Of a stretch of 64,000 bases of DNA, positions 1 through 12,240 are shown piece after piece. A program made the position numbers and the translations under genes. The stretch covers positions 20,743 to 84,742 of the forward strand of contig JAGTXK010000114.1 in the NCBI GenBank assembly GCA_019096195.1, written 5' to 3'. The notes beneath the pieces were generated by a model. It did not search any database. It was not told the DNA's origin and saw only the letters and a list, made by a program, of their open reading frames with translations. The stretch is from Boletus sp. NGJ (Eukaryota; Basidiomycota; Agaricomycetes; Boletales; Boletaceae). The number at the start of each line of letters is the position of its first letter. The stretch's first letter is position 1.

Positions 1-179
1 TTGACCAGTCGTACCATTCCGAGTCAATAGAGTACCACGGTTATAGGCGTTGTGAACCGGAGCGGTCAATCATATCAACCGCTGAGATACATCTTGATCG
101 AGAGCGCGAAGTCCCCGGCCGTGTAGATCGTTTCTGCCGCTTACGGGGCATAAAGAATGGGTTCTGTGGTACGCGCAAG

Positions 180-1010
180 ACGTGCATCAGTGATTGTAGG
201 AAGAATTCGTATCTGACCAGCTCGCCAGTGTCGATGGTCCAGCCAAAGTCATGAGGGATGACAATGTACTGGTGAAGCTGTCAAACTACCGCGAGAGTTT
301 GCGAAGCGGCTGGCGATCTTGTTTATTCGTCAAAATGACGATGTACGGCGCTTCCAAATGGCCCTGGGAGGGGAAAATATAAGAACACAACGTGCACTCG
401 ATCGGACTCGCCTTGAAAACCTCAGCATAGTACTTGAGAGTAATGCCAGCGTTTCTGTGGTTTCCATGCGATCAAGTTTACTCGTGATGAACGCGGGAAC
501 TTGTTGTTTGGCGTCGAAATCCATCGCTGGGGTCAACGAAGCATGTGTGTGAGCGCAATCATTCGAGCCCCCGAGACGCGAATACACGTTTGCGACGTCC
601 GCATGTGTCCAACGTGCGTAGCAAGGTGCGCGAGCCGTGGCAGGAAGGCCCATTCCTCTGGAGTACGCGCGCTCCCAGCTGGAAAATGCCCTGGGATGGG
701 TGCTATATCGCGGGTGGGAATAATGCAGATTGTACGCTCGTCGTGAACCGGGTGCTGCAACCAAGAAAATACGAGGACTCACAAATCTTCGGGTAAGAGT
801 ACCCTTGGCCAACGAGGGAAGGATTTGTCGACGTTGACCACTGACCAGGTGGTCGCAAGGCGGCATGGGGATACAAATCCGTGCAGGCAATTTAGGGTAG
901 CGCCACGGCTTGCAATTTTTTTCGGGGCTCAGGACGAGCAGCGTCGGACGTATGTGATTCGCGTGTAGCGTTAATTTACTGGTGTCGAGTTGAGCGGATC
1001 TCTTTTCAGC
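180..1010 (-). pseudogene. Partner-ORF family copy at left edge (degenerate)
   Basis: Minus-strand copy of the repeat family that elsewhere sits head-to-head with the WD40-tail genes. It is the inverted counterpart of 11580-12240. Both share the block around 775-835 (CTTCGGGTAAGAGTACCC and its complement), the KYYAE-type segment near 420-440, and the far end near 180-300 (complement of 12070-12230). The longest open frame (330-1025) mixes exon and spacer sequence, and I do not believe it is one exon. In the KYYAE frame it reads KYYAEVF followed by a stretch aligned with the other copies. Function unknown. It may be a relic, since no adjacent WD40 gene start is present on its right side. Confidence 0.4.
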
Positions 1011-1350
1011 TAGGCTAGAGACCATGGTTCCTCAGCCTGGGTACTCGTGACATTTCCCTCGCATATAAGCGGGTTAATGCAAAGAGATATCACTCCGGAA
1101 TGCTAGTAGAATGAGGAAAAGATCATCAGGTTGACCGGAATGGAGAAATTAACCACATATTGCAGATCGAAAAACGAGTTTTGGCGGGTTCGCTACGCCA
1201 TCGCACTTAAGGTGACGCGCGTAGCCTTGCGAGCGGAAGAGGGTATGCTTATCTGGAGCTAAGAGGCACAGAGAAAAAAATGGATGCGTAATATCGTCGA
1301 TGGTTATTAAATAAACCCTATCCTTGGGCCTCAACAGACTGACAAAGCTC
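870..1350 (+). repeat. Segmental duplication block, copy 1 (matches 62170-62660)
   Basis: Direct-orientation duplicate of 62170-62660. Matching landmarks are the GGCAATTTAGGG..GGCTTGCAAT segment (about 895-918, against 62187-62220), GCGGATCTCTTTTCAGC..GGTTCCTCAG (about 994-1035), GACATTTCCCTCGCATATA and ATCACTCCGGAATGCTAG..ATGAGGAAA. In copy 2 the first part still reads as a fragment of a Dal5-type MFS permease (AVGM...GNLGGSVA). Here that frame is broken. Confidence 0.65.
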
Positions 1351-1499
1351 TGGGGCCTTACAAGACCTCACCATCGACGTTCCGTCGCCAATGATGCGAG
1401 GGGTGTGCTGTTGGAATGCGCGGTGGGAGATGGACTGCATGGGAATTCCGCAAGCTCTGCTACAGAGTCAGATCTACACTACACTGCCAGCGCGCGCAG

Positions 1500-2100
1500 A
1501 CTTGGCCTCGCGTCTAACTCTCGCAACCCGTCAACAGATTCCCTTCGGCAAAACCCATCCCATTCTAGTTCTTCTTGTACGAACCACGCTCGGAGAATGT
1601 CGCGCAGAAAACGACATCAGTGAGGTATGTATCGCGTAAGTTATGGAGTATGCATTGGAATGTTTATGGCCGGACAGGAAGACACGCTCGAGACTGAGTA
1701 TGTCAAGTCCGTGTTGCCACCCCAGCGTATGATGCCCCCCGCACGAAGATTCGGTTCTATCTCGTGTTGTATGTCCGAAATCCATAATACCTACTCGACG
1801 AACTCTCCCAACTCATCGACAGAACACTCACTCACAAAACCCTCCCATTCAACTGCATCATCTGTGGTGCAATCGAACGAACCACCATTGGAGAATGTCA
1901 CATGCCCTTAGCACTCAAATGCCATTCTACCAGAGGCTTTTTAATTGGCTCGTATGACGGTTACATCCCCCTCTTTCATTTCGTGCAACAGCTGTGTCCA
2001 GGACGTACAATCACACCAGGTACCCGTCGCCTCCTCGTGGCGATTCGTCCTCGTCGGTTTTCTTATCTCGAGCGTCGCCCGTTAGCTCGCCCCGTCCCGC
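1500..2100 (+). pseudogene. YTM1 5'-half pseudogene fragments
   Basis: Degenerate copy of the first three exons of the intact YTM1 gene at 43277. Positions 1500-1625 match the end of YTM1 exon 1 (NLE domain; LGECRAENDIS against LEECRAENGIS), including the GTATGT donor. Positions 1668-1770 match exon 2 (EDTLETEYVKSVLPPQRM). Positions 1795-1905 repeat an NLE-domain segment again (LIDRTLTHKTLPFN, ERTTIGECH). Positions 1925-2060 match the start of exon 3 (FLIGSYDGYIPLFHFVQQL against FLTGSYDGHIRLFDYAQQL). Segments are out of frame with each other and one is duplicated, so this is not a gene. Confidence 0.8.
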
Positions 2101-2768
2101 ACAGTCCTAGGCATCTTTTTTCCTCTTACAGATTACCATGTCATCACCATCGCCCTATATCAATCTCGGTAGTTCGTTGATTTCTCGTGTTGGCTGTGCT
2201 TCGGCTGTTGGCGTCCAGTCGATCGCAGCGCTGTTGACCATGTAAAAGAGAATCACAGAAAAAGGTGTGGGTCAGCAATACGTTGCCGGTAGGGTTCCCA
2301 ACCGCCAACGGCGACCACGATATTCGTATCAGACATCGATTCGCGTTGCATATGTCCTATCTGCAGACTGCCGGCATGTATACGTTGGATTTTGCCATCG
2401 AAGCTCGATCCATTAGGTGGCTGAGACTGTGCCGATGCGGATGTGGCGGGAAGAGATTGAGTTGTGCGAGAGTTTGGGATGGCATACGTTGTCATCTATG
2501 TTTGGGACTTGATCAAGCGTTCGCACTTAGATCCGCGATGAAAGACGTCGAAGAGGGGGGAATGTGACCTAACGCACACCCTCATCTTAGTTGGCATTCA
2601 AATAGTGACCAGAATCAATGATACACTATCCTCCATCCAACCCTTTGCGTGGGTCAATGATTGTGAAATAACCACTCATGATCTATGCTGAGAGGTTACA
2701 ATGACTTAAAGGACTGCGCGATCGATGGCTACACAAGTCATGTCTTGCTACATCAAAAATCACCTAGT
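2101..2768. other. 3' flank of WD40-tail gene A; no gene recognised
   Basis: Positions 2510-2768 are shared with the regions just downstream of genes C (14540-14877) and D (18830-18992). Shared blocks include CTTAGTTGGCATTC (2588; also 14627), a segment with GGACTGCGCGATCGATGGCTAC, and CACCTAG before the stop. This is likely 3' UTR and terminator of an ancestral gene copied with it. I see no coding region in 2101-2510. Confidence 0.5.
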
Positions 2769-5013
2769 TCATCTATGAGTGCTGTCTTCATTAGCTGACC
2801 CACAACACATCCACGCAGGAAACGCGATCGAAAGGATAGCCTTGTCTGACCGTCGCTGATTTGATCCAATATGAGTCCAATAGGTACGTGAAAAGAGGTG
2901 TGCGCACCGTGAGATGGACCGTCCCGGCAGACGGTTGAGATGAATCGTTCGCTTGTTGTGCCTAATAGAACGTGAGCTGTCATGATGTAGTCTATCACCA
3001 GAAAGAAGACTCACCTGGCTTGCTTCCGCTGGACTTGCAGCACCTTGTCTGCTATGAGAAGGACCTTTTTTCGGATGGGTGGGCTTTGTATTAGGCTACA
3101 ATGACTGATGAGTCCCTGTATACAAACTCGAGGAACAACGAACCTTTCGTTGTCGAACGGGTTTCGCCACCGCTCGCTAAGATGATGTGTTGGACACACC
3201 GCATCCAAATGTCCAGCAGGAAGAACACTCACTGGCACACGTTTAGTTGCAGCCATCCTCGATGGTCCCACATTTGAGTCTTCCACCTTCGCTAGTGGCT
3301 GTGAATGAGATTGATGATCAGCAGCCCGCCGCGACTCTCTGGAGATTCGAACGGGCAATGCTGGGTCCTTTTTACTCTTCCTGATCCTTGTTTTTAGCCA
3401 CTTTTTGAACATCTGGATACCCTGAGATGACTTGATACTGTCGCGATGTTCCTCCGGACACATCTCTGGAGGAGAGGTGACTGGCAGAGCATCCGACCGC
3501 TGTGCTACAGCAGGGGATAAGCCACGTGGTGGTACTTCATCCTCACGAGAATGAACAGAGGACACTGGGGACAGTGACTGCGGCAGGGTCAACATGGAGG
3601 GAAGAGGAGAATGCCGCGATGACCAACCTCATCGTAGTCGAACTGAGTAGCGGGCGTGGTCGTCGGCACCTCGACCTGTGTGATCGTGAGAACTCGCTTC
3701 AAGTGGAGAAATAACGAATGGATACCTCGAGGAGATCACCGTCGTCGTCATCGCTGCGGGCCTTGGACTTGAGTTGACCGGATCTCCCAGGCTCTTCCTG
3801 GAGTACATGCGCGATGACCAAGTCAGAGCGCCTCGTTTTGGGGACGGAAGAACAAACTCTTACTGAGTCAGTGTCAGATGTTTTATTGTCATGACCAGCC
3901 GAGGTCGAAGGCAGCTTGTCTGGTCGCCGTTCCTCGCGAGTGGATGCCTAACGTAGTATATCAACAGGGGTGACGGAACAGACATGCCAACACAGTCAAT
4001 GAACAAATACTTACATGGAAAGGACCATATGAGTCCGGGAGAATACTGCCGAGGTTGTGCACGTTGACTTTCCCGTGATCTTGACCAGTCGCAAGATAGC
4101 TACCATCTGGGGAGATTGCGATTGGGAAAATATATATATCTTCCCTCTCCTTGATGGTAGGGGCAATGTGAGAGAGAGTCGACGTGTCTAGGAACGAGAT
4201 GCCATGGTCTGCGACAGTAGCAATAAACTTGCCATTCGGTGCCAGAGAAATAGACTTGTGCTTCAAGTTGTCGCCATCGAGAGTGGGTGATTCAGCAATC
4301 TGGGACCCCGTGGATACATTGAAAGACCTGATTTTCTTGTCGTCCGATACAGTAAAAATGGATTGACCGTCGTTGGACCACGCGAGCGGGGTGATTGGCC
4401 ATATTGAGCATATAACGGTCTCGATGTCGATGAGTTGGTCTCCGTTGCGGCTGTCAAAAATGCGAACCGAGCCACCGTCACTGGAAGTAGCGATCTGTTC
4501 GCCATCTGGAGAGAACCTCACTCCCGTGACCGGTTCGTCATGTCTGAGCGGGCCAACGAGCCTCTTCCCACTTGATATGCTCCAGACGCTCGTTTGAATC
4601 GTTCCGCCTTGAGTCCCGGTGGCAAACTTGGCTGAGTCTGCGGAGACGTCAACTGCAGACACCCTGTTTCTCCCCTCCACCTCGACGACCTTTTCATCCA
4701 CCTCTGCATTCCACACTTGCGCCCCCTTGTCAGTCCCGCACACTACCCACTTATGATTCCTCGACACAGCAATGGCGTTGAAGTCCCACGTTGCCGTTTG
4801 CGTTCCGACCTGTTGGCCGTCGGCAAGTCGCCATCGTCGAATCCCATTACGACCACCGCCAAGAAGATGCTTTTCGTCTGGATGGAACGCAACTGCGTAT
4901 ACAGGGCCAGAGTCACCGGTCTCAAGTACTATTGTTGGGTCTTACTGAATTTCAGCATCGCACAATTATTATACTGCTCAGAACTACTACACACCGGTAT
5001 TTGTCGATGACAT
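2769..5013 (-). CDS. WD40-tail family protein A (premature stop in exon 7)
   Basis: Role unknown. WD40 propellers act as protein-interaction scaffolds; no enzymatic domain is visible. Exon 1 is 5013-4995 (MSSTNT, donor GTGTGT). Exon 2, 4940-4015, is one open WD40 exon with repeats such as VYAVAFHPDEKHLLGGG, VWNAEVDEKVVEVEG, VTGVRFSPDGEQIATSS and FPIAISPDGSYLATG. Tail exons follow on the minus strand: ASTREERRPDK (about 3950), a DYDE-ending exon (about 3630), a Pro/Ser-rich exon with KKWLKTRIRKSKK (3580-3230), the basic exon RAVAKPVRQRKVRC (about 3180), AQQANDSSQPSAGTVHLT (about 2970-2915) and the last exon ending FPAWMCCGSANEDSTHR at 2769. In the basic exon a TAG replaces the CAG found in paralogues (TTG TAG CCT, about 3100), so the last part may be untranslated. 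A YTM1 5' fragment lies divergently upstream. Another reading: pseudogene. Confidence 0.65.
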
Positions 5014-5204
5014 CCTCGTGAATGGTGCACAATCTTCGGGGGTTCAAAGACTGAAAAAATGATGTGTTTCGCTTTATGGTGCGCAAAGTCGCTGTGCCTT
5101 ATTCTCAATATGGGTCTGTTGCCTCGTGTCTTGGGCAGCTACTCTTGCTCGGATCCCTGCTCGGTGAGCCCCCTGCGACATCGCCACAGACAAAGTATGG
5201 GTTA

Positions 5205-5725
5205 ACCTTGGCGTCCACTTCCCTTGCAGTCCTATTCGCTGCCAGAATTTTCTATGTCCTCCCCTGCAAAAAAATATGGTTCCACTCTCGCAATTCGTCG
5301 AGAAAGCCCTCTTGGAAAAAAAAACCCCCGTTTGAATCCCATTCAATGTTTTCGATCGTGCCGCGATCGTACGAAAAAACCCTCGCGCAGAAAATAGGTA
5401 TGATCCATGCACGCATCGTGTCATGAACTGTGTACACGACAACCCTGTTCACAGTTAGGATTGGAAGACACAGCCAAGATGGAGTATCTCGAGTCGGTAA
5501 TGCAGCCGCAGCGGATGCTGACACTTCCGCACGAGGATTGGATTTCTTGTGTCGTATATCCCAGTACGCCTTTTTCAAGTTCCCCGTGTATCCCCATCTA
5601 CTCAAACGCGCTTTCTTCCGGACATATTCTAACTGCTTGTATGACCGTTGCACACGTTACATTGTGCAGCATTGGGAGATACACAATAGTACATAGGATT
5701 CACAAGACGAGGCGCATGTATATGT
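5205..5725 (+). pseudogene. YTM1 5'-half pseudogene, second copy
   Basis: Degenerate copy of YTM1 exons 1-3. The first part (5205-5400) matches the start of the NLE-domain exon (VLFAARIFYVLPCKK against VLFVTKTPYVLPSQK) with indels and frameshifts. Positions 5461-5545 match exon 2 in frame (EDTAKMEYLESVMQPQRM, TLPHEDWIS). Positions 5620-5660 resemble the exon 3 acceptor region. The copy stops there. It stands head-to-head with WD40-tail gene A, in the place that the partner ORF takes beside genes B, C and D. The shared WD40 upstream spacer (5030-5200) joins directly to it. Confidence 0.8.
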
Positions 5726-5809
5726 AGAACAAATATTCCAGTCACTGCTCAGAGGACCAACATCCTCTGCCGTTCGCCTCGGTGCTAGTGCTCATCCCTG
5801 ATCTCTACC

Positions 5810-7677
5810 TCAAATCCTTGTTCCAACCTGACGTGCGTCATCTCTCAACACTTCGAGTTGAATCGCTTCCGATTCATTCCCGCCGCCTTCCACGTCCTGA
5901 TCCTGCTCCGTGGCGCTATCCGCAAATGCAATCGTAGGCATGGCTACGTTTTGATTGACGATGGGTTGCGAGAACACATCGAATCCAGTATCAATTTCCT
6001 GCCAGCGGTGACGGTGGTCGCGGTCATACAGCTCGCGCATGCTTATGACGAACCGGGGCATCATGGGGCATATGGTTATGTAGGCCAACAGGTCCAGGAT
6101 GAGCATTGAAGTGCCGTTGATTGGATATCCATTTTCGACTTGAGCGATAATATTGAAAAACATGTTCCTAGCGGTTCAGAAGAAAACAGCCGAATGGTTA
6201 ACTTTGGGCAAGCACTCGAGAGTGAGATGGATGGGAGAACGTGATGATGACGGATGAAACCGAGAGAAGAAAATGAGACTTACGCGAGGAAATAAAGAAT
6301 TCCATCTCTCACGAACAGTTGCATGTACCGATTAGGCTGCCACCGCCTGGTCGCTTTGTACATCTCCACTGACTGTTTCAAGGCTGGGATGATAGCGAGA
6401 ACCAAAAGTGCACCACCGAGAAAAAATCGGGGGGCGGCAGAATACTGAGTAAAGAAAGACGGGAAACTCAATGATATGTTGCAAAAAGATAAATCAGTAA
6501 CTTGTGAAACTGCGACTAGTGAAAAGGGCCGCGGGAGATGAAGGGCCGCTTGTGTGAAATTGGTGTGATACGTGAGGTTGAGTCAGAGCTTGCCTGAGAA
6601 GGATGTGCTGGGATTGTTGTAGATGCCCGTAAACGCAATGGAAACAGCAACCTGCGGTATAAAAATGAACAGGAGGCCCCAAAGAATTCTTTTGGATCGA
6701 TTCCGCATTGCATACACCCGCAAGATCATAACCACTATATTGACATTATGATTATGGTCAGGGGAGATGACTGAGGGAGTAATGCTGACTCACAATCAGC
6801 AGCACTAAGAAATATTACGAAGACAAATTGAGATGCTAGTAATATTGGGGTACCTTCGGAATATCCATGTCCAATGTTGACATTTGGAGGGCAGTAAATC
6901 GATCCACTTACACCTATGGGACTGTTATCGATACTGACGGCGGCAGTTTTCAATCAAACATTAGATACATACATCTACCCGAAGACAATCATTAATAACA
7001 AACGAGATGCAAAGTAGAAAAACTGACGCTGAGATGGCCCCCAGGGACAAAGGTACCACTGACTAGTGAATGTATCTGATCAGCTAAACTCACCTTCGAT
7101 ATAACTTTGAACATACCGAGGCCCTTAAGGCTTGAGTACAGATCAACCATTAGCTGTGCAATTGCTATGCATCCGAGTCATGACATGATAGACTTACATA
7201 GCATAACCAAGACCAAGATAGCGGACCTACAGAACTGCCAATTTAGAACATGCGTGATCCGGAGTGGCTCGTAAGTGCTGATATGCACCAGAACAAAGAG
7301 TGTAGAGGCCCAGGCCCAGGGTCTGCGCTGTGTGGCTGTCAGGCCCAGCGCTCGTTTGTAAATTGATGCTTCCTTACCCAAATGTAGTGCATCTTTTGAA
7401 ATTTCTCAGTCATCGAATGAGATGTAGAGAGTGAATTAACATACCTCTCTCGGAAAGGTGAGGACTGCAGTGGTAGGATTGCAATAATAGTAACTTCAGA
7501 ATAGAACAAATAGTGTGCACATTATCACTCACGGTAATCGTATATGACAGCAGTGACGAGAACAACTGCACTGGTCTGTAAGAGTGATACTCGTTGACTG
7601 GGGGAACGAGCAACTTTACGGGATAAGTAGTCATTCATCTGGAGAAGCTCCAAAGCAGACTGCAAGTCGGAGGACAT
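5810..7677 (-). CDS. DUF6533-type integral membrane protein, copy 1
   Basis: Multi-span membrane protein of the fungal DUF6533 type (receptor-like architecture; ligand and role unknown). The start at 7677 gives MSSDLQSALELLQMNDYL, identical over the first 11 residues in the paralogues at 52154 and 59397. After splicing (donor near 7637, acceptor near 7574) the hallmark YDYLLTFPREV appears (7574-7450), then W in IHYIWG (about 7385), RRPWAWASTLFVLV (about 7325), VRYLGLGYAM (about 7225), GTFVPGAIS (about 7060), and GVSGSIYCPPN (6910-6790). Next come an exon with the R-Y-M-Q segment MYKATRRWQPNRYMQLFVRDG (6470-6285) and the last exon with ICPMMPRFVISMRELYDRD plus an acidic cytosolic tail ending at 5810. 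Small exons of 20-60 nt are typical of the family. No disabling change was seen, though not every exon border was fixed. Confidence 0.75.
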
Positions 7678-9169
7678 GGCAAGTACAAGAGAAACAGCAG
7701 TGGGTGACAGTCTAACAACAAACGGCGAAGATGACGGCCGAGGAGAGGGAGGTCGCCTTTGGTTTGGTCCTAGCAGTTATATCTTCTATCCATATTTGCC
7801 GAGATTCATCTGGAACAACAGGTGACCGCAATGCAATCCACGCAGGATATACAGGGGTAGTAGTGATAGAAGGCAGTGCGAGACTGTCTTTGAATGTTGC
7901 TGTGCAAAGAACAGAGTCGTCGTGTATACAGAAGAGGACATTTACAAGCGAAGGATTGAATTGTAGTTTTCGTTTGGGATCATGATGATCGTATCTATCC
8001 TACTACCCTCAGTGGCGAGAGTATGAAGCATTCAGCGCCAGCCTGAGAGCGGGTCTAGTTGAGGACAATGCCGAATTTTGCAATTCGGTGGTTTTGAGAT
8101 AATACAGTACCACGGACCAAAAACCCCACAGGAACGGCGTCTTTTGTCGCTCATCTAAACATTGACTCTCATCGCCATTATCAGCGTTCCTGCCATGCCG
8201 GCACCCAGCCTCGGCGAGGCACATACCTACGAATATCACCACGGTATATATTATTGATACCCACTTCTGCTCCTCAACGCGTGTCCAATTCTAATCCATT
8301 ACTCATGCTAATCTTGGCTTTAGGGATCGAGGGATTATTTCATCGTAGAACTCTGGTGACTTGACGACCCGCATCAACGTACTCATAAATGACGGTGACG
8401 AGAAGCAACAAGGCACTCGCGATACCGAAGTGTCCACGGGCCTTATCTTATAATTTATCAAACAGCAGTACAGACGACGTCAGCTGTAGACAGTCCATAT
8501 CGTTTCATCACGAGAATCAACGGAGAGATTTCGTCTTCTTCTGCGGTTTCCTGGCTGGAGTGGTGGGTACACATTTCTTCGAGATGGGTACAGGCGCTGC
8601 GTCCCCTCCGCGACCGCGACCACGTCGAAACGGACATCGATATTCGATCTCGGGGAGACATAGGCATTGTTTCCTTGGTGCGTGCACATGACAGTAGACC
8701 TTACCTTTCCAGAGAAGTAGAATCATACTGCGCTCATCCAAATCCACAGTCAGCGCTTCTTCATGGGCCATGCGCCAATGTGGCAATCACTCACCGAGTT
8801 TGGATGTCAGATCCGCGAGGGTCACAGAGCGCATAGAATTCAATTTGAACGTACTCCCTTGGTATCAACACCGTCACCAGAGAGGGGCATTATGAGCAGG
8901 AGCCCATCGATGCGGTCTTGACGAACAAGAAAGACACGGAAGGAGAAGGGATGCGACATTAGCGTCAGGCTAACGCACACTCTCGTCTCGTCATCTTCAT
9001 GTAACCCCTCCAATTCTAATGCTCGTGGGCGCATAGACCTCCCCAGCGACCGCTAGCGAGCTCAATATTCGATCATGAATGGGATCATCAGGACCTATAC
9101 TACTACTAGTGCCGAGGCGATATGTCTGCATGGTCAATGTCCATATAATCGTGATTGAGTACAGTTGGA
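7678..9169. other. Spacer with an unassigned spliced ORF remnant (8500-8840, minus)
   Basis: No convincing gene. On the minus strand a possible series of short exons runs from 8840 to 8500: RSVTLADLTSKLG, then a donor, then EALTVDLDERSMILLLWK, a donor at GTAAGG, then GNNAYVSPRSNIDVRFDVV. The VDLDERSM segment recalls the middle of SPRY domains but is too short to call. Positions 8890-9000 carry a block shared with the 3' flanks of genes A and C (..GAAAGACACGGAAGGAGAAGGGATGCGACATT.., CTAACGCACACTC). Confidence 0.3.
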
Positions 9170-11423
9170 TCAATGTGTCCCATCTTCTGTACCTGAACGC
9201 AAACACAACAACCACGCGGGGAACGTAAGCGAAAGGGTAGCCTTGCCCGATTCTCGCTGATGCTGATCTACTGTTAATCTCACAACACACGCTTAAGGAA
9301 AGTTCGCGCACCGTTAGATGGACCCCCCCAGCGGCAGGATGAGATGTGTCGTCCACTTGTTGTGCCTAATAGAAATGAGGTGTCATGACGTGGTTCATAA
9401 TAAGCAGAACAGACGCACTAGGCCTGCTTCCGTTGAATCAGCACGACCGTGCCTAGCATCCTTTTTCGGGTGGCTAGGACCAGTAGCCTTAGAAGACGAT
9501 TTAGGCTGTAACGTCCGATGAGTGCTTGCATATAAACTCGAGGAACAACGAACCTTTCGTTGTCGAACGGGTTTCGCCACCGCTCGCTAGAATGATATGT
9601 TGGACACACCATACCTGATTGTCTATTAAAGAAGAACACTCACTGGCACACGTTTAGTTGCAGCCATCCACGAAGGTCCCATATTTGACGCTTCCATCCT
9701 TGCTGGTGACTGCGAACGAGATTGGTGATCGGCAGCCTGACGCGACTTTCCGCGAACTCGATCGGGCTCGTGCAATGCCGGGTCCTTTTGACTCTTCCTG
9801 ATCTTTGTTTTTAGCCACTTTTTGAACATCGGAATACCCTGGGATGACCCGACAACGTCGCGATGTTCCTCTGGACGCGTCTCTGGAGGAGGGGTGACTG
9901 GCAGAGCACCAGACGGCTGTAGTACGGCAGGGGATGTGCCAAGTGGCGGTACCTCGTCTTCACGAGAATGGACGGAGGACACTTGGGACAGTGACTCCAG
10001 TAGGGTCAATACGGAGGGAAGAGGAGAATATAGTGACCACTAACCTCGTCGTAGTCAAACTGAGCAGCCGGTGTGTTCGTCGGCACATCGTCCTGTGCGA
10101 TCGTGAGAAGTCACTTCGAGGGGAAAAAAGAACGAATGGATACCTCGAGGAGATCGTCACCATCATCGTTACTGCGGGTCTCGGGCTTGTTTACACCGGA
10201 TTCCCCAGGCTCTTCCTGATGTACATGTGCGATGACCAAGTCAGCGCTCGTTTGGCGACAGAATGACAAATTCGTACCGGGCCGGATCCAGGTGGTTTCT
10301 TGTGATGGTCGGCCGAGGTCGAAGGCAGCTCGTCTAATTGTCGTTCCTCACGAGTAGATGCCTTATGTAGTGTATCAATGGGGAAGACAAAATGGACATA
10401 CCAACAGGTCAATGGATATATACACTTACATGGAATGGACCATAGGAATCCGGGAGAATGCTGGCGAGATTGCGTACGTTGATTTTCCCGTCCTCTAGTC
10501 CTGTCGCAATATAGCTACCATCCGGGGAGATGGTAATCGAGAATATATCTTCCGTGTCCTTAATGGCAGGGACAATGTGGGAGAGAGTCGACGTGTCTAG
10601 GAACAAGATGGAATGGCCTGCGTAGGTAGCAATGAATTTGCCATTCGGTGCTAGAGCGATAGACTTGTGGTCGCCGCCATCGAGAATCGGTGATTCAGCA
10701 ATCTGGGATCCTGTGGACACAGCAAAAGACCTGATTTTCATGTCGTCTGACGTGGCAAAAATTTGGAGAGCATCATCGGACCACGCTAGTGGAATGTTTG
10801 GCCATGTCGGAGGCGAGATGGTCTCGATGGTGATGACCTCGTCACCATTGCGAGCATTGAAGATATGGATGGAACCACCATAGCAGGCAGTGGCGATGTG
10901 GTCTCCAGTCGGAGAAAATTTGATTCCAGTGACAGATTTGTCATGTTCGAGCGGGCCAACGACTCTTTCCCCGCTTGTTATACTCCAGATGCTCGCCATT
11001 CTAGTCTCCAAACCAGTCCCGATGGCAAACCTTGTCGCATCTGGCGAGACGTCGACAGCATACACCTTTTGACTGCCCTCCACCTCGAAGGTTTTTTCAT
11101 GCATCTCCGCGTCCCACACGCTGGCCCCTTCGTCAGTCCCGCATACCACCCACTTGTGATCCCTTGACAATGATGTCGACACACAAATGGCGTTCAACTT
11201 CATTCCCGTTTCATTCCCGACCTCTTGCCCGTCTGCAAGTTGCCATCGCCGAATCCCACGATCGCCCCCACCCAAAACATGCATTCCGTCGGGGTGGAAC
11301 GTGATTGCGTATACAGAGTCAGAGTGACCAGTGTCAAGCACTATTGTTGGGTCTTGCCGAATTATCAGCATTCAACACAATCACTCCTCGGAACTGCTAC
11401 GCACCGGTTTTCGTCGACGACAT
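9170..11423 (-). CDS. WD40-tail family protein B (best preserved copy)
   Basis: Putative scaffold protein of about 600 aa, function unknown. Exon 1 starts at 11423 (MSSTKT). The donor GTGCGTAG gives way to a CAAG acceptor, with exon 2 at 11352-10430 carrying the WD40 propeller (VYAITFHPDGMHVLGGG, VWDAEMHEKTFEVEG, VTGIKFSPTGDHIATAC, FSITISPDGSYIATG). Exons 1 and 2 sum to 314 codons. Tail exons follow: ASTREERQLDELPS (about 10350), EEPGESG..., ...AAQFDYDE (about 10085-10045), the Ser/Pro/Glu-rich exon with FKKWLKTKIRKS (about 9990-9640), RAVAKPVRQRKVRC (from about 9590) with a Lys-rich end, AQQVDDTSHPAAGGVHLT (about 9370-9317), and the last exon RESGKATLSLTFPAW...DGTH, stop at 9170. No in-frame stop was seen. 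From exon 2 onward the borders are phase 0, so tail exons can be lost without a frameshift. A partner ORF lies divergently upstream at 11580-12240. Confidence 0.7.
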
Positions 11424-11579
11424 CCTGACGGGTGGTATACAGTCGTGGGGTTGAAAGAGCGGAAGAACGAGGTGTTTCGGTTTACTCGTGGTGCGCAAGG
11501 TTGCCAAACAAACACGTTTCCTTATGGTCCCGGGTCGTGGGTGCCCCGTGCCTTTTGTGCCTATTCTTACTCGGATTCG

Positions 11580-12240
11580 AGCTAGTAGGTGACCTCGTTG
11601 CGACCCGTCGACGAATTCTCCCCTTCGCCAAGGGTACTCTTACCCGGGGACTTGTGAGTCCTCGTCTTGTCTTGGACTCTTAGCTGCAGAACTCGGTTCA
11701 TGACGTCTGCATTATTCCCACTCGCGATATACTGTAGCACGCATCCTAGGACACTCTCCAGCTGGGAGCACTCCAGAGGAATGGGTGTTCCTGCCACAGC
11801 TCGCGCTCGTTGCTATGGACGTCGCAAACATGTACTGCCTTTTCAGGGCTCGAAGTTCCCGCGTTCATCACGGGGTGACCTGTACGGCATGGAAACCACA
11901 GGAACACCCAAGTACTTATGCTGAGGTTTTCGAGGAGATCCCCACGATGCGGTATGGGTATGCAGGCCAGTGTGGTCGAGTGCACATCATGTTCATATGT
12001 GCTTTCCTTCCCAAGGCAATTCGGAAGCGTCTTACATATTCCGACTAATAAGCAAGATCGACATCCGGTTCACGAACTCTCGCGGTAGTTTGACAGCTTC
12101 ACCAGTATGCTGTCATCCACCACGACGTTGGTTGGACCATCGACACTGACGGGTTGGTCAGATACGAATACTTCCTGCAATCACTGATCCGCGTCTTGCG
12201 CGCACCGCAGAATTCATTTTATATACTGTGAGCAACAGGA
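11580..12240 (+). CDS. Partner ORF, divergent from WD40-tail gene B
   Basis: Unrecognised family. It begins about 150 bp upstream of the start of gene B and points away from it. Conserved pieces seen across copies are the spacer with CTTACCCGGGGACTTGTGAG (11640), a segment equivalent to the LILRxDVLxKV region (here altered to LGALQRNG), a conserved GTxxxxTF segment, the KYYAE-type region at 11908-11930 (here TYAEVF), and a last part reading GWTIDTDGLVRYEYFLQSL, then RAPQNSFYI (12133-12228). The minus-strand ORF at 58719-59144 has a similar ending (SLQSLMNFLLPPQDAFYVLQ). Exon borders are uncertain, and it may be a decayed gene. Confidence 0.35.

Noticed and set aside
330-1025. 231-codon minus-strand open frame
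   Set aside because: Spans exon, intron and spacer of a partner-ORF copy; paralogous copies have stops in this frame.
8500-8840. Possible SPRY-domain gene (VDLDERSM segment)
   Set aside because: Only a short similarity and a forced chain of tiny exons; no start or end could be placed.
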